A stretch of DNA of 64,000 bases from Paludibacteraceae bacterium (GTDB lineage: Bacteria; Bacteroidota; Bacteroidia; Bacteroidales; Paludibacteraceae): contig JAFYMG010000014.1 in NCBI GenBank assembly GCA_017556705.1, positions 186,001 through 250,000 of the forward strand, given 5' to 3'. Shown here one piece after another: positions 1 through 9,897 of this stretch (its first letter is position 1; each line of letters starts with the position of its first letter). The notes under the pieces are model-generated. The model did not search any database. It was not told where the DNA came from and saw only the letters and a list, made by a program, of their open reading frames with translations. The position numbers and the translations under genes were made by a program.

Positions 1-612
1 AACAACGCAGGTGGACGTTGCGAGGAATGTAGCGGCAATGGCTATAAGACCATTCAAATGAACTTCTTGCCTAATGTCTATGTACCATGCGAAGTGTGCG
101 GTGGCAAACGCTACAACCGCGAGACACTCGAAGCACGATTCAAAGGCAAGTCCATTGCGGATGTACTGGATATGACTATCAATCAGGCAGTAGAGTTCTT
201 TGAGAGTCAACCATATATCTTGAAGAAAATCAAGACCTTGCAAGATGTGGGCTTGGGCTATATCAAGTTAGGTCAACCTTCTACCACCTTGTCGGGTGGC
301 GAGAGCCAACGCGTGAAACTAGCCACCGAACTGGCGCGCACTAGCACGGGCAGGACTCTATATATCTTGGACGAACCCACCACGGGTCTGCACTTCGAGG
401 ATGTGCGCGTATTGATGGGCGTGTTGCGTCGCTTGGTGGATAAGGGTAATACGGTGATTATCATCGAGCACAACCCCGATGTGATTCGCTCGTGCGATTA
501 TCTCATCGACATGGGACCCGATGGCGGTCGTGATGGTGGCACCGTAGTGGCTACGGGCACGATTGATGACATCCGCAACAACCCCAATAGTATAACGGGA
601 AGGTATATTTAG
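1..612 (+). CDS. uvrA: UvrA excinuclease ABC subunit A, C-terminal fragment (5' end outside window)
   Basis: This is the last 203 codons of UvrA, the damage-recognition ATPase of nucleotide excision repair. The reading frame is open from base 1, so the gene starts outside the window. Visible parts: a four-cysteine zinc module (CEEC near the start, then CEVCGG about 20 residues later), the ABC signature LSGGESQR, Walker [13 protein letters not shown] and the H-loop IIIEHN. This order is that of the second ATPase half of UvrA. The start codon at 58 is internal to the gene. It is followed by a small hairpin and a heptamer repeat array, then the antiporter gene. Confidence 0.97.
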   Translation, partial: NNAGGRCEECSGNGYKTIQMNFLPNVYVPCEVCGGKRYNRETLEARFKGKSIADVLDMTINQAVEFFESQPYILKKIKTLQDVGLGYIKLGQPSTTLSGGESQRVKLATELARTSTGRTLYILDEPTTGLHFEDVRVLMGVLRRLVDKGNTVIIIEHNPDVIRSCDYLIDMGPDGGRDGGTVVATGTIDDIRNNPNSITGRYI

Positions 613-624
613 GGTTTAGAGGAC

Positions 625-639
625 GCTCGCTAGGCGAGC
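625..639 (+). terminator. Small GC-rich hairpin after uvrA
   Basis: GCTCGC-TAG-GCGAGC is a perfect 6-bp stem 13 nt after the uvrA stop. No U-tract follows, so it may be an RNA 3'-end or processing signal rather than a true intrinsic terminator. Confidence 0.35.
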
Positions 640-643
640 TATG

Positions 644-678
644 GTTTAGAGGTTAAAGGTTAGAGGTTAAAGGCTAGA
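644..678 (+). repeat. Heptamer array A, GGTTARA x5
   Basis: Five units in exact 7-nt phase (GTTTAGA, GGTTAAA, GGTTAGA, GGTTAAA, GGCTAGA) fill the gap just before the antiporter start codon. The family is the reverse complement of the TYTAACC arrays found later, so this is one of only two purine-rich arrays on the + strand. Confidence 0.85.
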
Positions 679-682
679 GAAA

Positions 683-2551
683 ATGAATGCATTATTGACA
701 TTAACATTGGTCATCGGCATCATATGGTTTGTGCCGATTGTGTGCCGTAAGATCCACGTGCCGAGCATTGTGGGTTTCATTTTGGCGGGTATTGTGATGG
801 GACCATCGGTGTTGAATGTATTGGGTTCGACTTCTACCATCCGTATCTTGGGCTCGCTGGGTATGTTGTATATCATGTTCCAATCAGGTAGCGAGATTGA
901 TATCAATGATTTTAAACAATTCAAATATCGCTCTCTATTCTTTGGCTTGTGCACATTCTTCATTCCATTGGTTTTGGGTATTGCGACTAGCCGCTATATC
1001 TTGCACTACGATTGGATGTCCAGTCTCTTGCTTGGTGCGATGTATGGTAGCCATACGCTGATGACTTATCCGATCGTGAGTCGTTATGGCGTGCAAAAGA
1101 ATATGGCTGTGAATATCACTGTGGGTGCTACTATGTGGGCTATTACGTTGTCACTCATTGTGTTAGCCATCGTAGAAGGATTCCATACGCCTACTGTGGG
1201 TGCCACTAATTATATCCTTCAAGCCGTACTAGTGATCGTCTTTCTGCTGAGCGTGCTATGGCTCTTTCCTCGCTTTGCGCGTATGTTCTTCAAGCGCTAC
1301 CGTGACCCTATTTCGGAGTTTATGGTAGTTATGTTAATGCTCGTGGGTAGTGCGCTCTTGGCTGATTTAGCCGGGTTAGAGGGAATCCTCGGTGCCTTCC
1401 TCTGTGGCGTATCGCTCAATAGGTTGTTGCCTAACCGCTCATCGCTAATGAGTCGTGTTAATTTTATGGGCAATAGTGTGTTTGTGCCATTGTTCTTGAT
1501 TAGCGTTGGCTTGATGATTCATGTAGAAGCTTTCTGGAGCAGTTGGACAACGATCATGATTGCCGTGGTGATGATTGTAACCAAACTCCTGAGCAAGAGT
1601 ATCGCTGCTTTCATTGCACAAGGTGTCTTCCGCTTCTCTATGCATGAGCGACAAATAGTCTTTGGCCTTTCGCATGCTACGGCTGCGGGTACATTGGCCA
1701 TTGTTACCATTGCCTATCAAATGGGTATTTTGCCAGAAGAGGTTCTGAATGCAGCTGTCTTGATGATTCTTGTGCTGTGTACTACCTCTAGTTTCATCAC
1801 CGAACATGCCGCCAAAGAACTAGCTCTTCAGGAAAGTGCTCTCTTAGAGGCATACCACGAGGATGACTATTGGCTTTTGACCTCAGTGGGTAAGGACCTG
1901 CGTCCTGTTATGCGCGAGATAGGTGAGATGGCATCGCTTGATAATATTGAGATTGCACAATCCGAAGACTGGCAAGAGGTATCAGAGATGGTGGAGCACA
2001 CAAGCAAATCGGTGATTGTTTACAATGAGGCGCAGCCAATCAACACCATCAATCGCCTCGTGGTGGCAGTACCACGCTATGCGGAAAAAGAGCGTGACTT
2101 CATCACCTGCTTTGGCCTTGTTCGTCGTTTATCGGGTGAATTAGGCGCCAAAGTGGTGTTCTATGCACACCCTGATACGCAAGTGGCACTGCAAGCTATG
2201 TGTCGTCGTCCAGGCAAGTACTTGCGTGCATCTTTCCGTACTATGGACGGATGGGAAGAGATAGATATCTTATCTCAAACGATCGTTGAAAATGATATGC
2301 TGGTGCTACTGTCTTCGCGTAAATCTACAGCCAGTTACCATCCGCTCTTTGAGCAGATACCTACTATGTTAAGCGAACATTTCACAGACTTCAGTTCGAT
2401 GGTCGTTTATCCAGAACAGCAGACGGGCGGACCTGATATAGACACACTATTGACGGAGACTCCTCCTGCAAGTACAACATGGTCAATCATCACACGCGTA
2501 AAGCGATTGATATTGCGTGTGTTACCATTCCTCAATCGCCATGCAGAGTAA
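683..2551 (+). CDS. CPA2-family cation:proton antiporter
   Basis: The 622-residue protein has an N-terminal part (about 1-385) of alternating hydrophobic helices typical of the Kef/NhaS-type CPA2 sodium(potassium)/proton exchangers of the inner membrane. The membrane part includes the small-residue stretch LADLAGLEGILGAFLCGVSL near residue 230. The C-terminal 230 residues are soluble and have the alternating strand/helix look of a universal-stress-like domain (around LVVAVPRYAEKERDF). No TrkA-N domain is seen, which argues against classic KefB/C. The ion carried cannot be told from sequence. The gene ends inside the start of the next one (8-nt shift, 11-nt overlap), so the two are translationally coupled. 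Confidence 0.85.
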   Translation: MNALLTLTLVIGIIWFVPIVCRKIHVPSIVGFILAGIVMGPSVLNVLGSTSTIRILGSLGMLYIMFQSGSEIDINDFKQFKYRSLFFGLCTFFIPLVLGIATSRYILHYDWMSSLLLGAMYGSHTLMTYPIVSRYGVQKNMAVNITVGATMWAITLSLIVLAIVEGFHTPTVGATNYILQAVLVIVFLLSVLWLFPRFARMFFKRYRDPISEFMVVMLMLVGSALLADLAGLEGILGAFLCGVSLNRLLPNRSSLMSRVNFMGNSVFVPLFLISVGLMIHVEAFWSSWTTIMIAVVMIVTKLLSKSIAAFIAQGVFRFSMHERQIVFGLSHATAAGTLAIVTIAYQMGILPEEVLNAAVLMILVLCTTSSFITEHAAKELALQESALLEAYHEDDYWLLTSVGKDLRPVMREIGEMASLDNIEIAQSEDWQEVSEMVEHTSKSVIVYNEAQPINTINRLVVAVPRYAEKERDFITCFGLVRRLSGELGAKVVFYAHPDTQVALQAMCRRPGKYLRASFRTMDGWEEIDILSQTIVENDMLVLLSSRKSTASYHPLFEQIPTMLSEHFTDFSSMVVYPEQQTGGPDIDTLLTETPPASTTWSIITRVKRLILRVLPFLNRHAE

Positions 2552-5147
2552 ACTACATGCCATAGCACAGACCTTCGTGCACGAGGTGGGAGATGACTTA
2601 CATCGTTATACCTTTGTCTTTCCTAACCACCGTGCGGGGCTATTCTTTCGCAAATATCTGTCGCAGTATATCACTCGCCCGATATTGGCCCCTCGTGTGA
2701 TGACGATCAACGAGTGTTTTGCCGAACTTTCCGACTTGCAGGTTGTAGACCAACTGACATTGCTTTTGCGTCTGTATAGCGAGTATCGACAATTGCGTCC
2801 TAATGCCGAGTCGCTTGACCATTTTATCTATTGGGGCAAGATGATGTTGGCGGATTTTTCCGAGATTGATAACCACTTGGTGCAGCATGTAGAAGCATTG
2901 TTCTCTTCTATCAAAGATCTGCATGATATCGAGGAGAGATTTTCTTATTTGACTGATAATCAGCGCAAAGCCTTGTCGAACTTCTGGAGAGAGTTTCAAG
3001 AGTCAGATCGTCGTCATCCAGATGGCGAATTGCACAAGCGTTTTCTGCATACTTGGGATTTGTTGTATCCGCTATATATTGCCCTGCATCGCAACTTATT
3101 ACAAGAGGGGTTGGCATACGAGGGTATGTTGCATCGTGAGGTGCTTGATCATTGGGATTCGATTCCTGTAGAGCGTTTTCGCGAGCAATATGTATTTCTT
3201 GGCTTCAATGCCTTGACTACCTCCGAACGCGAACTGATGCTTCGCCTGCAAGACATGGATAAGGCAGATTTCTATTTCGATTATGATAGTTCCTATCTGC
3301 GTGATCCACAGAACAAGGCTTCGCTTTTTATGGAAGAAAACCTCCGCCTCTTCCATTCCCGCTATAACCTCTCGCCTTTCGCCTCTAACCTTTCGCTCAA
3401 CCTCCATCTCATCTCCGTCCCTTCTACAGTAGGCGAAGTGCATGAGGTACATCGTATATTGTCGGAGATTATCCCTGCCGATTGTCAGGATCTCACACGC
3501 ACGGCAGTGGTGTTGCCTGATGAGCAGTTGTTGATACCATTGCTCAATGCGTTCCCCGAATCGGTAAGTAAGATCAATGTGACAATGGGTTATCCATTGC
3601 GTGCAACATCGCTGTATATGCCTGTGGCATATCCCGAGCAGTTTTTGCAACCCATGCCAGAGCTACCTGCAGATTTTATCACGAAGATGCGCGACTATCT
3701 GCATGCGCAGATCAACGGCAATACCTCGGAGGCAATCTACCAACTTACCAAAGTGCTTGACCGCCTAGAAACGGCTCTAACTGTCTATCCACAAATAGCA
3801 TTTACAGTATCCGATATCCAGCAGTTGCTCAAGATGCTCACTTTGGAATCAAGTATCCCGTATGCAGGCGAACCCCTAGATGGATTACAGGTAATGGGTG
3901 TGTTGGAAACGCGTGCATTGGATTTTGATAATATCATCATCACAGATTTCAATGATGATCTCTATCCAGGACGCTCTAGGGGAAATAGTTTTATCCCATA
4001 TCTGCTGCGAGTTGGGTTTGATATGCCAACGCCAGACCGACAAAATGCTATTTTTGCATACAACTTCTATCGCATGCTTTCCTATGCGAAGAACGTTTGG
4101 TTTATTGCCAACTCCGCTGCAGATGAGCAACACTCAGGCGAGATATCTCGCTATTTCTACCAACTGATTTGGCAGTACAAATTGGACATCCAACAAACGA
4201 CGGTCACCTATTCGCTTGACTCTCGTGCCACTGATACGGATTGTCATGCCGTGGAGAAAGACCAACGCGTCAAGCAACTCACTAGCCTCTCTGCCTCAGC
4301 ATTGACGGCGTATCTGCGTTGCCCTAAGTCGTTCTATTACAAGTATATCGAGCGTGTTAAGGAGCCAAAACAAGATGAGGATATATCCGTAAGTGATCTT
4401 ACTCTGGGTAATGTGCTCCACGAGATAATGCAGCAATTATATACGCCTTTTATAGGCAAGAATATCACTGCTTCTATTATTCAAGAACTGCTCCATCAGA
4501 TCAATGATGATGCATTCTGGTCTGCACTTACACCATTGCAAGACCTTAAAGGCGATATATTGGCAGAGCGCGTCATACGTACATTGGTAAATAATATTTT
4601 GTACTATGATTATGCCAACGCACCATTCCAGTTCCTTAAGGCCGAAGAGCCTTTCGAACTACAATTGCCCAATGGCATTACTATCAATGGTAAGATTGAT
4701 AGAATGGATACAAAAGCAGGATTGGTGCGCGTAATTGATTATAAGACAGGTTATACGGATCTGGAATACAAGTCAATGGAGGATGTTTTTGGGGTCTCTC
4801 CTGCCGATGAGGAGGGTAACATCTCACCTCGCAAGAAAGGTAAAAGTCAGATTCTGCAAACAATGTTGTATTGTTGGGCTGTGTTCAAACAATATCCTGC
4901 TGTTGCGCCTTACGTCTATGCTGTACGCCGTATCTCGGATACCTCCACCCCGACATGTGTACATACTGCTAAATCGGACGAACCCATTGTATTCGATGAG
5001 CAGATGAAACAAGATTTTGTGGCTCAACTACTCCAACTCATTGACGAAATTCGCAATCCAGAAATCCCCTTCTCCCCTTGTGCAGACGACCATGCTTGCA
5101 AGTCTTGCGCATTCATATCCCTTTGTGGAAGACAGGTGAAAAAGTAG
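2541..5147 (+). CDS. AddB-like PD-(D/E)XK nuclease with Fe-S cysteines
   Basis: An 868-residue protein of the AddB/RecB-type nuclease group that acts on DNA ends. The N-terminal half has a helicase-like layout (FVFPNHRAGLFFRKYL) but no intact Walker A GKT, as in AddB-like inactivated helicases. The C-terminal nuclease domain shows a cysteine at CPKSFYYKYIERV (about residue 594), the catalytic segment RVIDYKTG (about 731-738) and a cysteine trio CKSCAFISLC near the end; these would form the 4Fe-4S clamp of AddB nucleases. ATG at 2541 is preferred over 2517 because the protein then begins MQSKLHAIAQTF and overlaps the antiporter stop. No addA is in the window. Residues 275-287 are encoded by a heptamer array. 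Confidence 0.8.
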   Translation: MQSKLHAIAQTFVHEVGDDLHRYTFVFPNHRAGLFFRKYLSQYITRPILAPRVMTINECFAELSDLQVVDQLTLLLRLYSEYRQLRPNAESLDHFIYWGKMMLADFSEIDNHLVQHVEALFSSIKDLHDIEERFSYLTDNQRKALSNFWREFQESDRRHPDGELHKRFLHTWDLLYPLYIALHRNLLQEGLAYEGMLHREVLDHWDSIPVERFREQYVFLGFNALTTSERELMLRLQDMDKADFYFDYDSSYLRDPQNKASLFMEENLRLFHSRYNLSPFASNLSLNLHLISVPSTVGEVHEVHRILSEIIPADCQDLTRTAVVLPDEQLLIPLLNAFPESVSKINVTMGYPLRATSLYMPVAYPEQFLQPMPELPADFITKMRDYLHAQINGNTSEAIYQLTKVLDRLETALTVYPQIAFTVSDIQQLLKMLTLESSIPYAGEPLDGLQVMGVLETRALDFDNIIITDFNDDLYPGRSRGNSFIPYLLRVGFDMPTPDRQNAIFAYNFYRMLSYAKNVWFIANSAADEQHSGEISRYFYQLIWQYKLDIQQTTVTYSLDSRATDTDCHAVEKDQRVKQLTSLSASALTAYLRCPKSFYYKYIERVKEPKQDEDISVSDLTLGNVLHEIMQQLYTPFIGKNITASIIQELLHQINDDAFWSALTPLQDLKGDILAERVIRTLVNNILYYDYANAPFQFLKAEEPFELQLPNGITINGKIDRMDTKAGLVRVIDYKTGYTDLEYKSMEDVFGVSPADEEGNISPRKKGKSQILQTMLYCWAVFKQYPAVAPYVYAVRRISDTSTPTCVHTAKSDEPIVFDEQMKQDFVAQLLQLIDEIRNPEIPFSPCADDHACKSCAFISLCGRQVKK
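3365..3399 (+). repeat. Heptamer array B inside the AddB-like gene
   Basis: Five units in 7-nt phase: TAACCTC, TCGCCTT, TCGCCTC, TAACCTT, TCGCTCA. It is read in frame as a low-complexity stretch (NLSPFASNLSL) between the helicase-like and downstream parts. Confidence 0.8.
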
Positions 5148-5187
5148 TATGATAATGTAAAACGAAAAATACAAAATACAAATTGTA

Positions 5188-5219
5188 TTTGTATATTCCA
5201 AAAAAATATAGTACCTTTG
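5188..5219 (+). promoter_or_regulatory. Promoter of pfp (Bacteroidota type)
   Basis: -33 box TTTG at 5188-5191 and -7 box TACCTTTG at 5212-5219 with 20 nt between, fitting the Bacteroidota consensus TTTG-N19-21-TAnnTTTG. The leader is about 45 nt. Confidence 0.8.
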
Positions 5220-5271
5220 CAACCCATTATTCGAAAGTCGAAACGTAAAACTTTTTAAATATACAACAATT

Positions 5272-6930
5272 ATGACAATGACAAAAAGCCCATTGCAAAT
5301 CGCTCGCGCTGCGTATCAACCTAAGATGCCAGTGGCTTTGCAAGGAAATGTAAGCCTCAAAGAAGGCGCAAAGACACAGTCTGTAGCGGATCAAGAGGAG
5401 ATTCAAAAGCTCTTCCCTAACACCTACGGCATGCCTGTAATCGAGTTTGAACCTGCTGCTCAGGCAGCTGAGGTGGCACCTCTCAACGTAGGTGTGATCC
5501 TTTCGGGTGGTCAAGCTCCTGGTGGTCACAACGTAATTTGTGGTTTGTTCGATGCACTCAAGCGCATCAACCCAGCCAACAAACTCTATGGTTTCCTCGG
5601 TGGTCCTAGCGGTTTGGTAGAGGGTAAGTATGCTGAACTGACCGCCGACGTGATTGACGAGTTCCGCAACACAGGTGGTTTTGATATCATCGGTTCTGGT
5701 CGTACCAAACTCGAAGAGACCGAGCAATTCGACAATGGTATCAAGGTTTGCAACGAGTTGGGTATTAAGGCTATCGTGATTATCGGTGGTGACGACTCTA
5801 ACACCAACGCGTGCGTACTCGCTGAGTACTACCTCCAAAAGAACTGCGGTATCCAAGTAATCGGTTGCCCTAAGACCATTGACGGTGACTTGAAGAACGA
5901 GATGATTGAGACCTCTTTCGGTTTCGACACCGCTTGCAAGACCTTCGCTGAGCTCATCGGTAACATCCAACGCGATGCCAACTCTGCTAAGAAATACTGG
6001 CACTTCATTCGCCTCATGGGTCGCTCTGCAAGCCATATCGCACTCGAGTGCGCATTGCAAGCACAACCAAACGTATGCCTCATCTCTGAGGAAGTAGAAG
6101 CGAAGAATATGACCCTCAACGAGGTAGTAGAGCAAATCGTAGAGGTAATCGTAGCTCGTGCTGCTGCTGGCTTGAACTTCGGTACTATCCTCATCCCAGA
6201 GGGCTTGATCGAGTTTATCCCTGCTATGCGTGTGTTGATCCAAGAGCTCAACGATATGCTCGCTGACAACGAGGAGTTTGCTGCCCTCGAGGGCGACGAC
6301 GCTAAGCGTGAGTATGTGAAGTCGAAGCTCACTCCTGCTTCTTGCGACCTCTATCGCAGCTTGCCAAAGGGTATTGCTAAGCAACTCACCCTCGATCGTG
6401 ACCCTCACGGCAACGTGATGGTGAGCCAAATCGAGACCGAGAAACTCCTTATCGAGATGGTACAAAAGCGTCTTGCTCAGCTCAAGGCTGCTGGTACATA
6501 CAAAGGTAAATTCGCAGCCCTCAACCACTTCTTCGGCTACGAAGGTCGTTGCGCCATGCCATCTAACTTCGATGCGGACTACTGCTACAGCCTCGGTAAT
6601 ACCGCTGCTCACCTCATCGCAGCTGGCAAGACTGGCTACATGGCATTGGTGAAGAACCTCACCAAGCCTGCTGCTGAATGGGTGGCTGGTGGTGTACCTG
6701 TGACCATGATGATGAACATGGAGCGTCGCCACGGTAAGATGAAACCTGTGATCCAAAAGGCATTGGTAGACCTCAATGGAGCACCATTCAAGTACTTGGC
6801 TGCTAATCGCGCTGATTGGGCGGACCCACAACTCAGCTACATCTATCCAGGTCCAATCCAATACTACGGACCAAGCGAGGTGTGCGACCAACCTACTCGC
6901 ACTTTGATGCTCGAGCAAGAGGGTAAGTGA
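5272..6930 (+). CDS. pfp: Pyrophosphate--fructose 6-phosphate 1-phosphotransferase
   Basis: A 552-residue, long-form PPi-dependent phosphofructokinase that reversibly phosphorylates fructose 6-phosphate with PPi in the cytosol. Motifs: [14 protein letters not shown] (about residue 72-85), GGDDSNTNA (172-180), where the second Asp of GGDD is the mark of PPi rather than ATP use, and PKTIDGDL (201-208). Codon use is strongly biased to C-ending codons, unlike neighbours, suggesting high expression; this also leaves a long spurious open frame on the other strand. It has its own strong promoter. The downstream exported-protein gene starts with GTG overlapping its stop by 4 nt. Confidence 0.95.
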   Translation: MTMTKSPLQIARAAYQPKMPVALQGNVSLKEGAKTQSVADQEEIQKLFPNTYGMPVIEFEPAAQAAEVAPLNVGVILSGGQAPGGHNVICGLFDALKRINPANKLYGFLGGPSGLVEGKYAELTADVIDEFRNTGGFDIIGSGRTKLEETEQFDNGIKVCNELGIKAIVIIGGDDSNTNACVLAEYYLQKNCGIQVIGCPKTIDGDLKNEMIETSFGFDTACKTFAELIGNIQRDANSAKKYWHFIRLMGRSASHIALECALQAQPNVCLISEEVEAKNMTLNEVVEQIVEVIVARAAAGLNFGTILIPEGLIEFIPAMRVLIQELNDMLADNEEFAALEGDDAKREYVKSKLTPASCDLYRSLPKGIAKQLTLDRDPHGNVMVSQIETEKLLIEMVQKRLAQLKAAGTYKGKFAALNHFFGYEGRCAMPSNFDADYCYSLGNTAAHLIAAGKTGYMALVKNLTKPAAEWVAGGVPVTMMMNMERRHGKMKPVIQKALVDLNGAPFKYLAANRADWADPQLSYIYPGPIQYYGPSEVCDQPTRTLMLEQEGK

Positions 6931-7529
6931 TCCGATTGCTAACGTTAATATTATTGATGGTTTCGAGTCTCTGCCATGCGCAGTACTCGAACCATCAATT
7001 GTATGAAGCCTATCTCAATAGGGAGATGTATGTGTGGGAGGAATACATAGTTTCAGCTCAGTGGGATAGCCTCTCTCTAGAGGACAAGAAGCAGTTGCTG
7101 AACTATGAATATGGGTTCACAGCATATATGCTGGGAGTGGATGCAGACAAGGCTCGCGATTTGATCACACGCTTCGAAAACCACCTCGTGGATATGCAGT
7201 CCGTATTACCTGCGGCACGCTACCATGCCTACTGGGCAAGCGTTTACTCCTACAAGCTGGGGCTCGACAAGTCGCGTTTGATTGCTTATGCCAAGCAGAT
7301 AATAGCTAATGCGAATACTGCAATGGACTTGGACAATGAAGACGCACTCGTGCTATCGATGAAAGGCAATGTGGAGTTCTACTCGCCTTTCGGCAGCAAA
7401 CGACGAGCACTCGACTACCTCCAGCAGGCAGACAGTATATATGCGATTCGTGGCGAGGAATATGAGCAATGGAACCGCAGAGCAGTCAAGATGCATATTG
7501 AGATGTGCAAAGATAAGTTGAATAAGTAG
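6927..7529 (+). CDS. Exported helical (TPR-like) protein of unknown function
   Basis: A 200-residue protein that starts with GTG in a GTGA overlap with the pfp stop. Residues 1-18 ([18 protein letters not shown]) form a signal peptide with a plausible cleavage at HAQ, so the product is periplasmic or outer-membrane associated. The rest is almost all helical, with pairs such as [14 protein letters not shown] and [16 protein letters not shown] that look like tetratricopeptide units. I do not recognise a named family. Coupling to pfp suggests shared expression, not a glycolytic role. Confidence 0.7.
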   Translation: MIRLLTLILLMVSSLCHAQYSNHQLYEAYLNREMYVWEEYIVSAQWDSLSLEDKKQLLNYEYGFTAYMLGVDADKARDLITRFENHLVDMQSVLPAARYHAYWASVYSYKLGLDKSRLIAYAKQIIANANTAMDLDNEDALVLSMKGNVEFYSPFGSKRRALDYLQQADSIYAIRGEEYEQWNRRAVKMHIEMCKDKLNK

Positions 7530-7540
7530 TTTGAAATTTT

Positions 7541-8053
7541 ATGCGAGAAATTAATAATCCATGGATAGGTCAAGAGGGCTACAACTGCTTTGGTTGTTGT
7601 CCTACCAACCCTTTTGGCGTCAAGATGCGCTTTTATGAGGATGGCGAGGATGTGGTGTGCTTTTGGAAACCACAAGACAACTATCAATCATGGGTTAATA
7701 CTTTGCATGGGGGAATCCAGTCGGTATTGCTGGATGAGGTGTGCGGCTGGGTTGTCGCGCACATGCTAAAGGCTTCGGGCGTGACGGCCAAAATGGAAAC
7801 GCGCTTTCGCAAACCCGTAGCAATCAATCAACCGTTTATAGAATTGCGCGCGCGCCTGCTCGAGCAGAAGCGAAATATCGCTATCGTCGATGGCGAGATA
7901 CGCAGTGCAGAGGGGGAGATATTGGCGGAATGTACATGCACCTATTTTACTTTTGATGCGGCACATGCGCCAGAGCAAGTGCCTTACAACCCAACAGAAG
8001 TAATTGGAGAGGAATTAACGAGGGAGGAAGTATTAACAGGGTTAGGAGTTTAG
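7541..8053 (+). CDS. PaaI-family hotdog thioesterase
   Basis: A 170-residue hotdog-fold acyl-CoA thioesterase. The family signature is visible as TLHGGIQSVLLDEVCGWVV (about residues 52-70), matching the HGG-x-x-x-x-LLDE helix of PaaI-like enzymes, followed by METRFRKPVAINQPF, the usual strand after it. The N-terminus carries a cysteine cluster CFGCCPTNPFG also common in this subfamily. It sits 11 nt after the exported-protein gene and 56 nt before an acyl-CoA synthetase, so the pair may handle fatty acyl-CoA turnover; that link is inferred from position. Confidence 0.85.
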   Translation: MREINNPWIGQEGYNCFGCCPTNPFGVKMRFYEDGEDVVCFWKPQDNYQSWVNTLHGGIQSVLLDEVCGWVVAHMLKASGVTAKMETRFRKPVAINQPFIELRARLLEQKRNIAIVDGEIRSAEGEILAECTCTYFTFDAAHAPEQVPYNPTEVIGEELTREEVLTGLGV

Positions 8054-8056
8054 AAT

Positions 8057-8075
8057 TTCAGGAGGTTCAGGAGGT
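8057..8075 (+). repeat. Tandem 9-mer containing two AGGAGG motifs
   Basis: TCAGGAGGT occurs twice in tandem just after the thioesterase stop. Each copy contains a perfect Shine-Dalgarno-like AGGAGG, unusual in Bacteroidota, but both lie about 35-50 nt before the next start codon, too far for ordinary initiation. Confidence 0.55.
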
Positions 8076-8110
8076 TTCTAAATTCTTAATTCAAAATTCA
8101 AAATTAATTA
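8076..8110 (+). repeat. Heptamer array C (TTCAAAA family)
   Basis: TTCTAAA, TTCTTAA, TTCAAAA, TTCAAAA, TTAATTA in 7-nt phase, ending on the A of the acyl-CoA synthetase start codon. It replaces the normal ribosome-binding region. Confidence 0.8.
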
Positions 8111-9744
8111 TGAAACACCATTTTTTATATTATATGGATCAGGTAATCCATAATCGGTGGCGTGATATCGCCTTTGTGGATTACGGAGAGAAAGTACAGT
8201 ACACCCACGGTGAGGTGGCGCAACAAGTGCGCCGTTTTCACCATCTATTTCGCCTCTTAGGTATTCAACAGGGAGATAAGATTGCTATAGCTAGTCGCAA
8301 CTGCTCTAACTGGGTAGTGGCTTACACTGCAATCATATCCTATAAGGCTGTAGCAGTGACTCTGTTGCAAGATTTCAAGGCAGAGGACTTGGCTCGCCTT
8401 ATCGAACATTCCGACTCTAAGATGCTTATCGTAGGCCCATATGTTTGGCGCGATCTGCAACATCAGGCTTTACCTCAGTTGCAAGCAATCATGTCAATGG
8501 ATGACTTCTCGTTTATTCACCTTGCTGAGGGGTATAAAGGCAATGTGGAGCATGTAATGACCGAGGAAAGTACATTAAGCGAGAATACTTTCTTTTCGCT
8601 GGTACAAGACGGTGAGATTGATGTGGACTCATTGGCTCTGATTAACTATACTTCTGGTAGCACAGGTTCACCAAAAGGTGTGATGGTGAGTCATCGATCG
8701 TTGAGCAACAATGTGGAGGATGGACTGCATATCCTGCCTGTTGAGCCAGGTCAGCGTGTAGTCAGTATGTTGCCTCTGGCGCATATGTTTGGTCAGTTGG
8801 CAGACTTCCTCTATCCATTCAGTGCGGGTGCAACCATCTACTATCTCACTAAGGCTCCAACACCTAGTATCCTATTGAAGGCAATGGCGGATGTCAAGCC
8901 ATATCTGGTAGCTACAGTGCCATTGGTGATTGAGAAAATTCACAAGAAAAAACTCGATCCACTCTTGAGCAAAACGGTACTGAAGGTTTGCTGGCATACC
9001 CCGTTGGTGATGAATTTTATCCGCAACCACGTGCGCAAGTCACTAGTCAAAGCTTTTGGTGGGCATGTGCGATACTTCCTATGCGGTGGTGCTGCAATGA
9101 ATCCTGTGGTAGAGAAGTGTCTTTTGGATGTGAATTTCCCATTGACCATAGGTTTTGGTATGACTGAGTGTGGCCCATTGGTTAGCGGTTTGCCACCTAA
9201 ATACTTCAAACGTCGCAGTTGCGGTGCGCCTGTACCAGGTATGGAGGCCAAGATCGATAATCCAAACGAGAAGGGCGAAGGTGAGATATTGGTTCGCGGC
9301 GAAAACGTGATGATGGGTTATTACAAAAACGAGGAGGCGACCAATGCCGCATTCACCGAAGATGGATGGCTCAGAACGGGTGACTTGGGTTATATGGATA
9401 AGAAGCAGAATATCTTTATCCGCGGTCGCATCAAGAGCATGTTCCTCGGTGCGAGTGGACAGAATATCTACCCAGAGGAGATTGAAGATAAGTTGAATAA
9501 CCAAGCAGGTGTAGCAGAAAGTATTGTGGTGGAGCGTGAAGGTAAACTGATTGGTTTAGTGTTCCCTGATGAGGAGACTACTAAGGGATTCTCACTCGCA
9601 GAAATTGAGCGAATGATGAAGGAGAATTTGAAGAAACTCAACGACCTGTTACCATCTTACTCGCGCGTACACGATATAGAGGTGAAAGAAGAACCTTTCG
9701 AGAAAACTCCAAAGAAGAGTATCAAACGATTCTTGTATAAGTGA
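8110..9744 (+). CDS. Long-chain fatty-acid--CoA ligase (AMP-binding)
   Basis: A 544-residue member of the adenylate-forming family, which activates fatty acids through an acyl-adenylate to acyl-CoA. Motifs: P-loop-like YTSGSTGSPKGVMVSH (about residue 179-194), GFGMTECGPL (about 345), GWLRTGDLGYMD (about 418-429) and the C-terminal catalytic lysine region EKTPKKSIKRF. The short linker and the LPLAHMFGQ element fit the long-chain FadD/Faa group. It is the last gene of the + strand run and ends at a strong terminator. Confidence 0.9.
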   Translation: MKHHFLYYMDQVIHNRWRDIAFVDYGEKVQYTHGEVAQQVRRFHHLFRLLGIQQGDKIAIASRNCSNWVVAYTAIISYKAVAVTLLQDFKAEDLARLIEHSDSKMLIVGPYVWRDLQHQALPQLQAIMSMDDFSFIHLAEGYKGNVEHVMTEESTLSENTFFSLVQDGEIDVDSLALINYTSGSTGSPKGVMVSHRSLSNNVEDGLHILPVEPGQRVVSMLPLAHMFGQLADFLYPFSAGATIYYLTKAPTPSILLKAMADVKPYLVATVPLVIEKIHKKKLDPLLSKTVLKVCWHTPLVMNFIRNHVRKSLVKAFGGHVRYFLCGGAAMNPVVEKCLLDVNFPLTIGFGMTECGPLVSGLPPKYFKRRSCGAPVPGMEAKIDNPNEKGEGEILVRGENVMMGYYKNEEATNAAFTEDGWLRTGDLGYMDKKQNIFIRGRIKSMFLGASGQNIYPEEIEDKLNNQAGVAESIVVEREGKLIGLVFPDEETTKGFSLAEIERMMKENLKKLNDLLPSYSRVHDIEVKEEPFEKTPKKSIKRFLYK

Positions 9745-9745
9745 G

Positions 9746-9782
9746 AAAAAACGCACTCCTCAAAAAGGGAGTGCGTTTTTTA
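9746..9782 (+). terminator. Intrinsic terminator after acyl-CoA ligase
   Basis: AAAAAACGCACTCC pairs with GGAGTGCGTTTTTT across an 8-nt loop, immediately after the stop, and ends in a T-run. The flanking A-run means it can also work on the minus strand. Confidence 0.9.
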
Positions 9783-9810
9783 TTGGCAAAGGCATGGTGC
9801 TTTTTAGAAG

Positions 9811-9895
9811 TTCAACGCCAAACCTACACCATTTTGACTGGCGGTTAGATTTAACGATAATAGTGCGGTGCAAACAAAGTATTTGAGAATAATAT
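9811..9895 (-). pseudogene. Possible remnant of an outer-membrane protein C-terminus
   Basis: On the minus strand an in-frame run of about 24 codons ends FVCTALLSLNLTA then SQNGVGLALNF-stop (stop near 9808). The terminal pattern of alternating hydrophobic residues ending in Phe is that of a beta-barrel last strand. No start or body is present. The terminator at 9898-9928 lies directly upstream. This may be a decayed 3' end or chance. Confidence 0.2.
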
Positions 9896-9897
9896 GC

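Noticed and set aside
5227..6918. A 563-codon open frame on the minus strand opposite pfp
   Set aside because: pfp on the + strand has full family motifs and a promoter. The antisense frame is a by-product of its strong codon bias; its peptide has no signal or motif.
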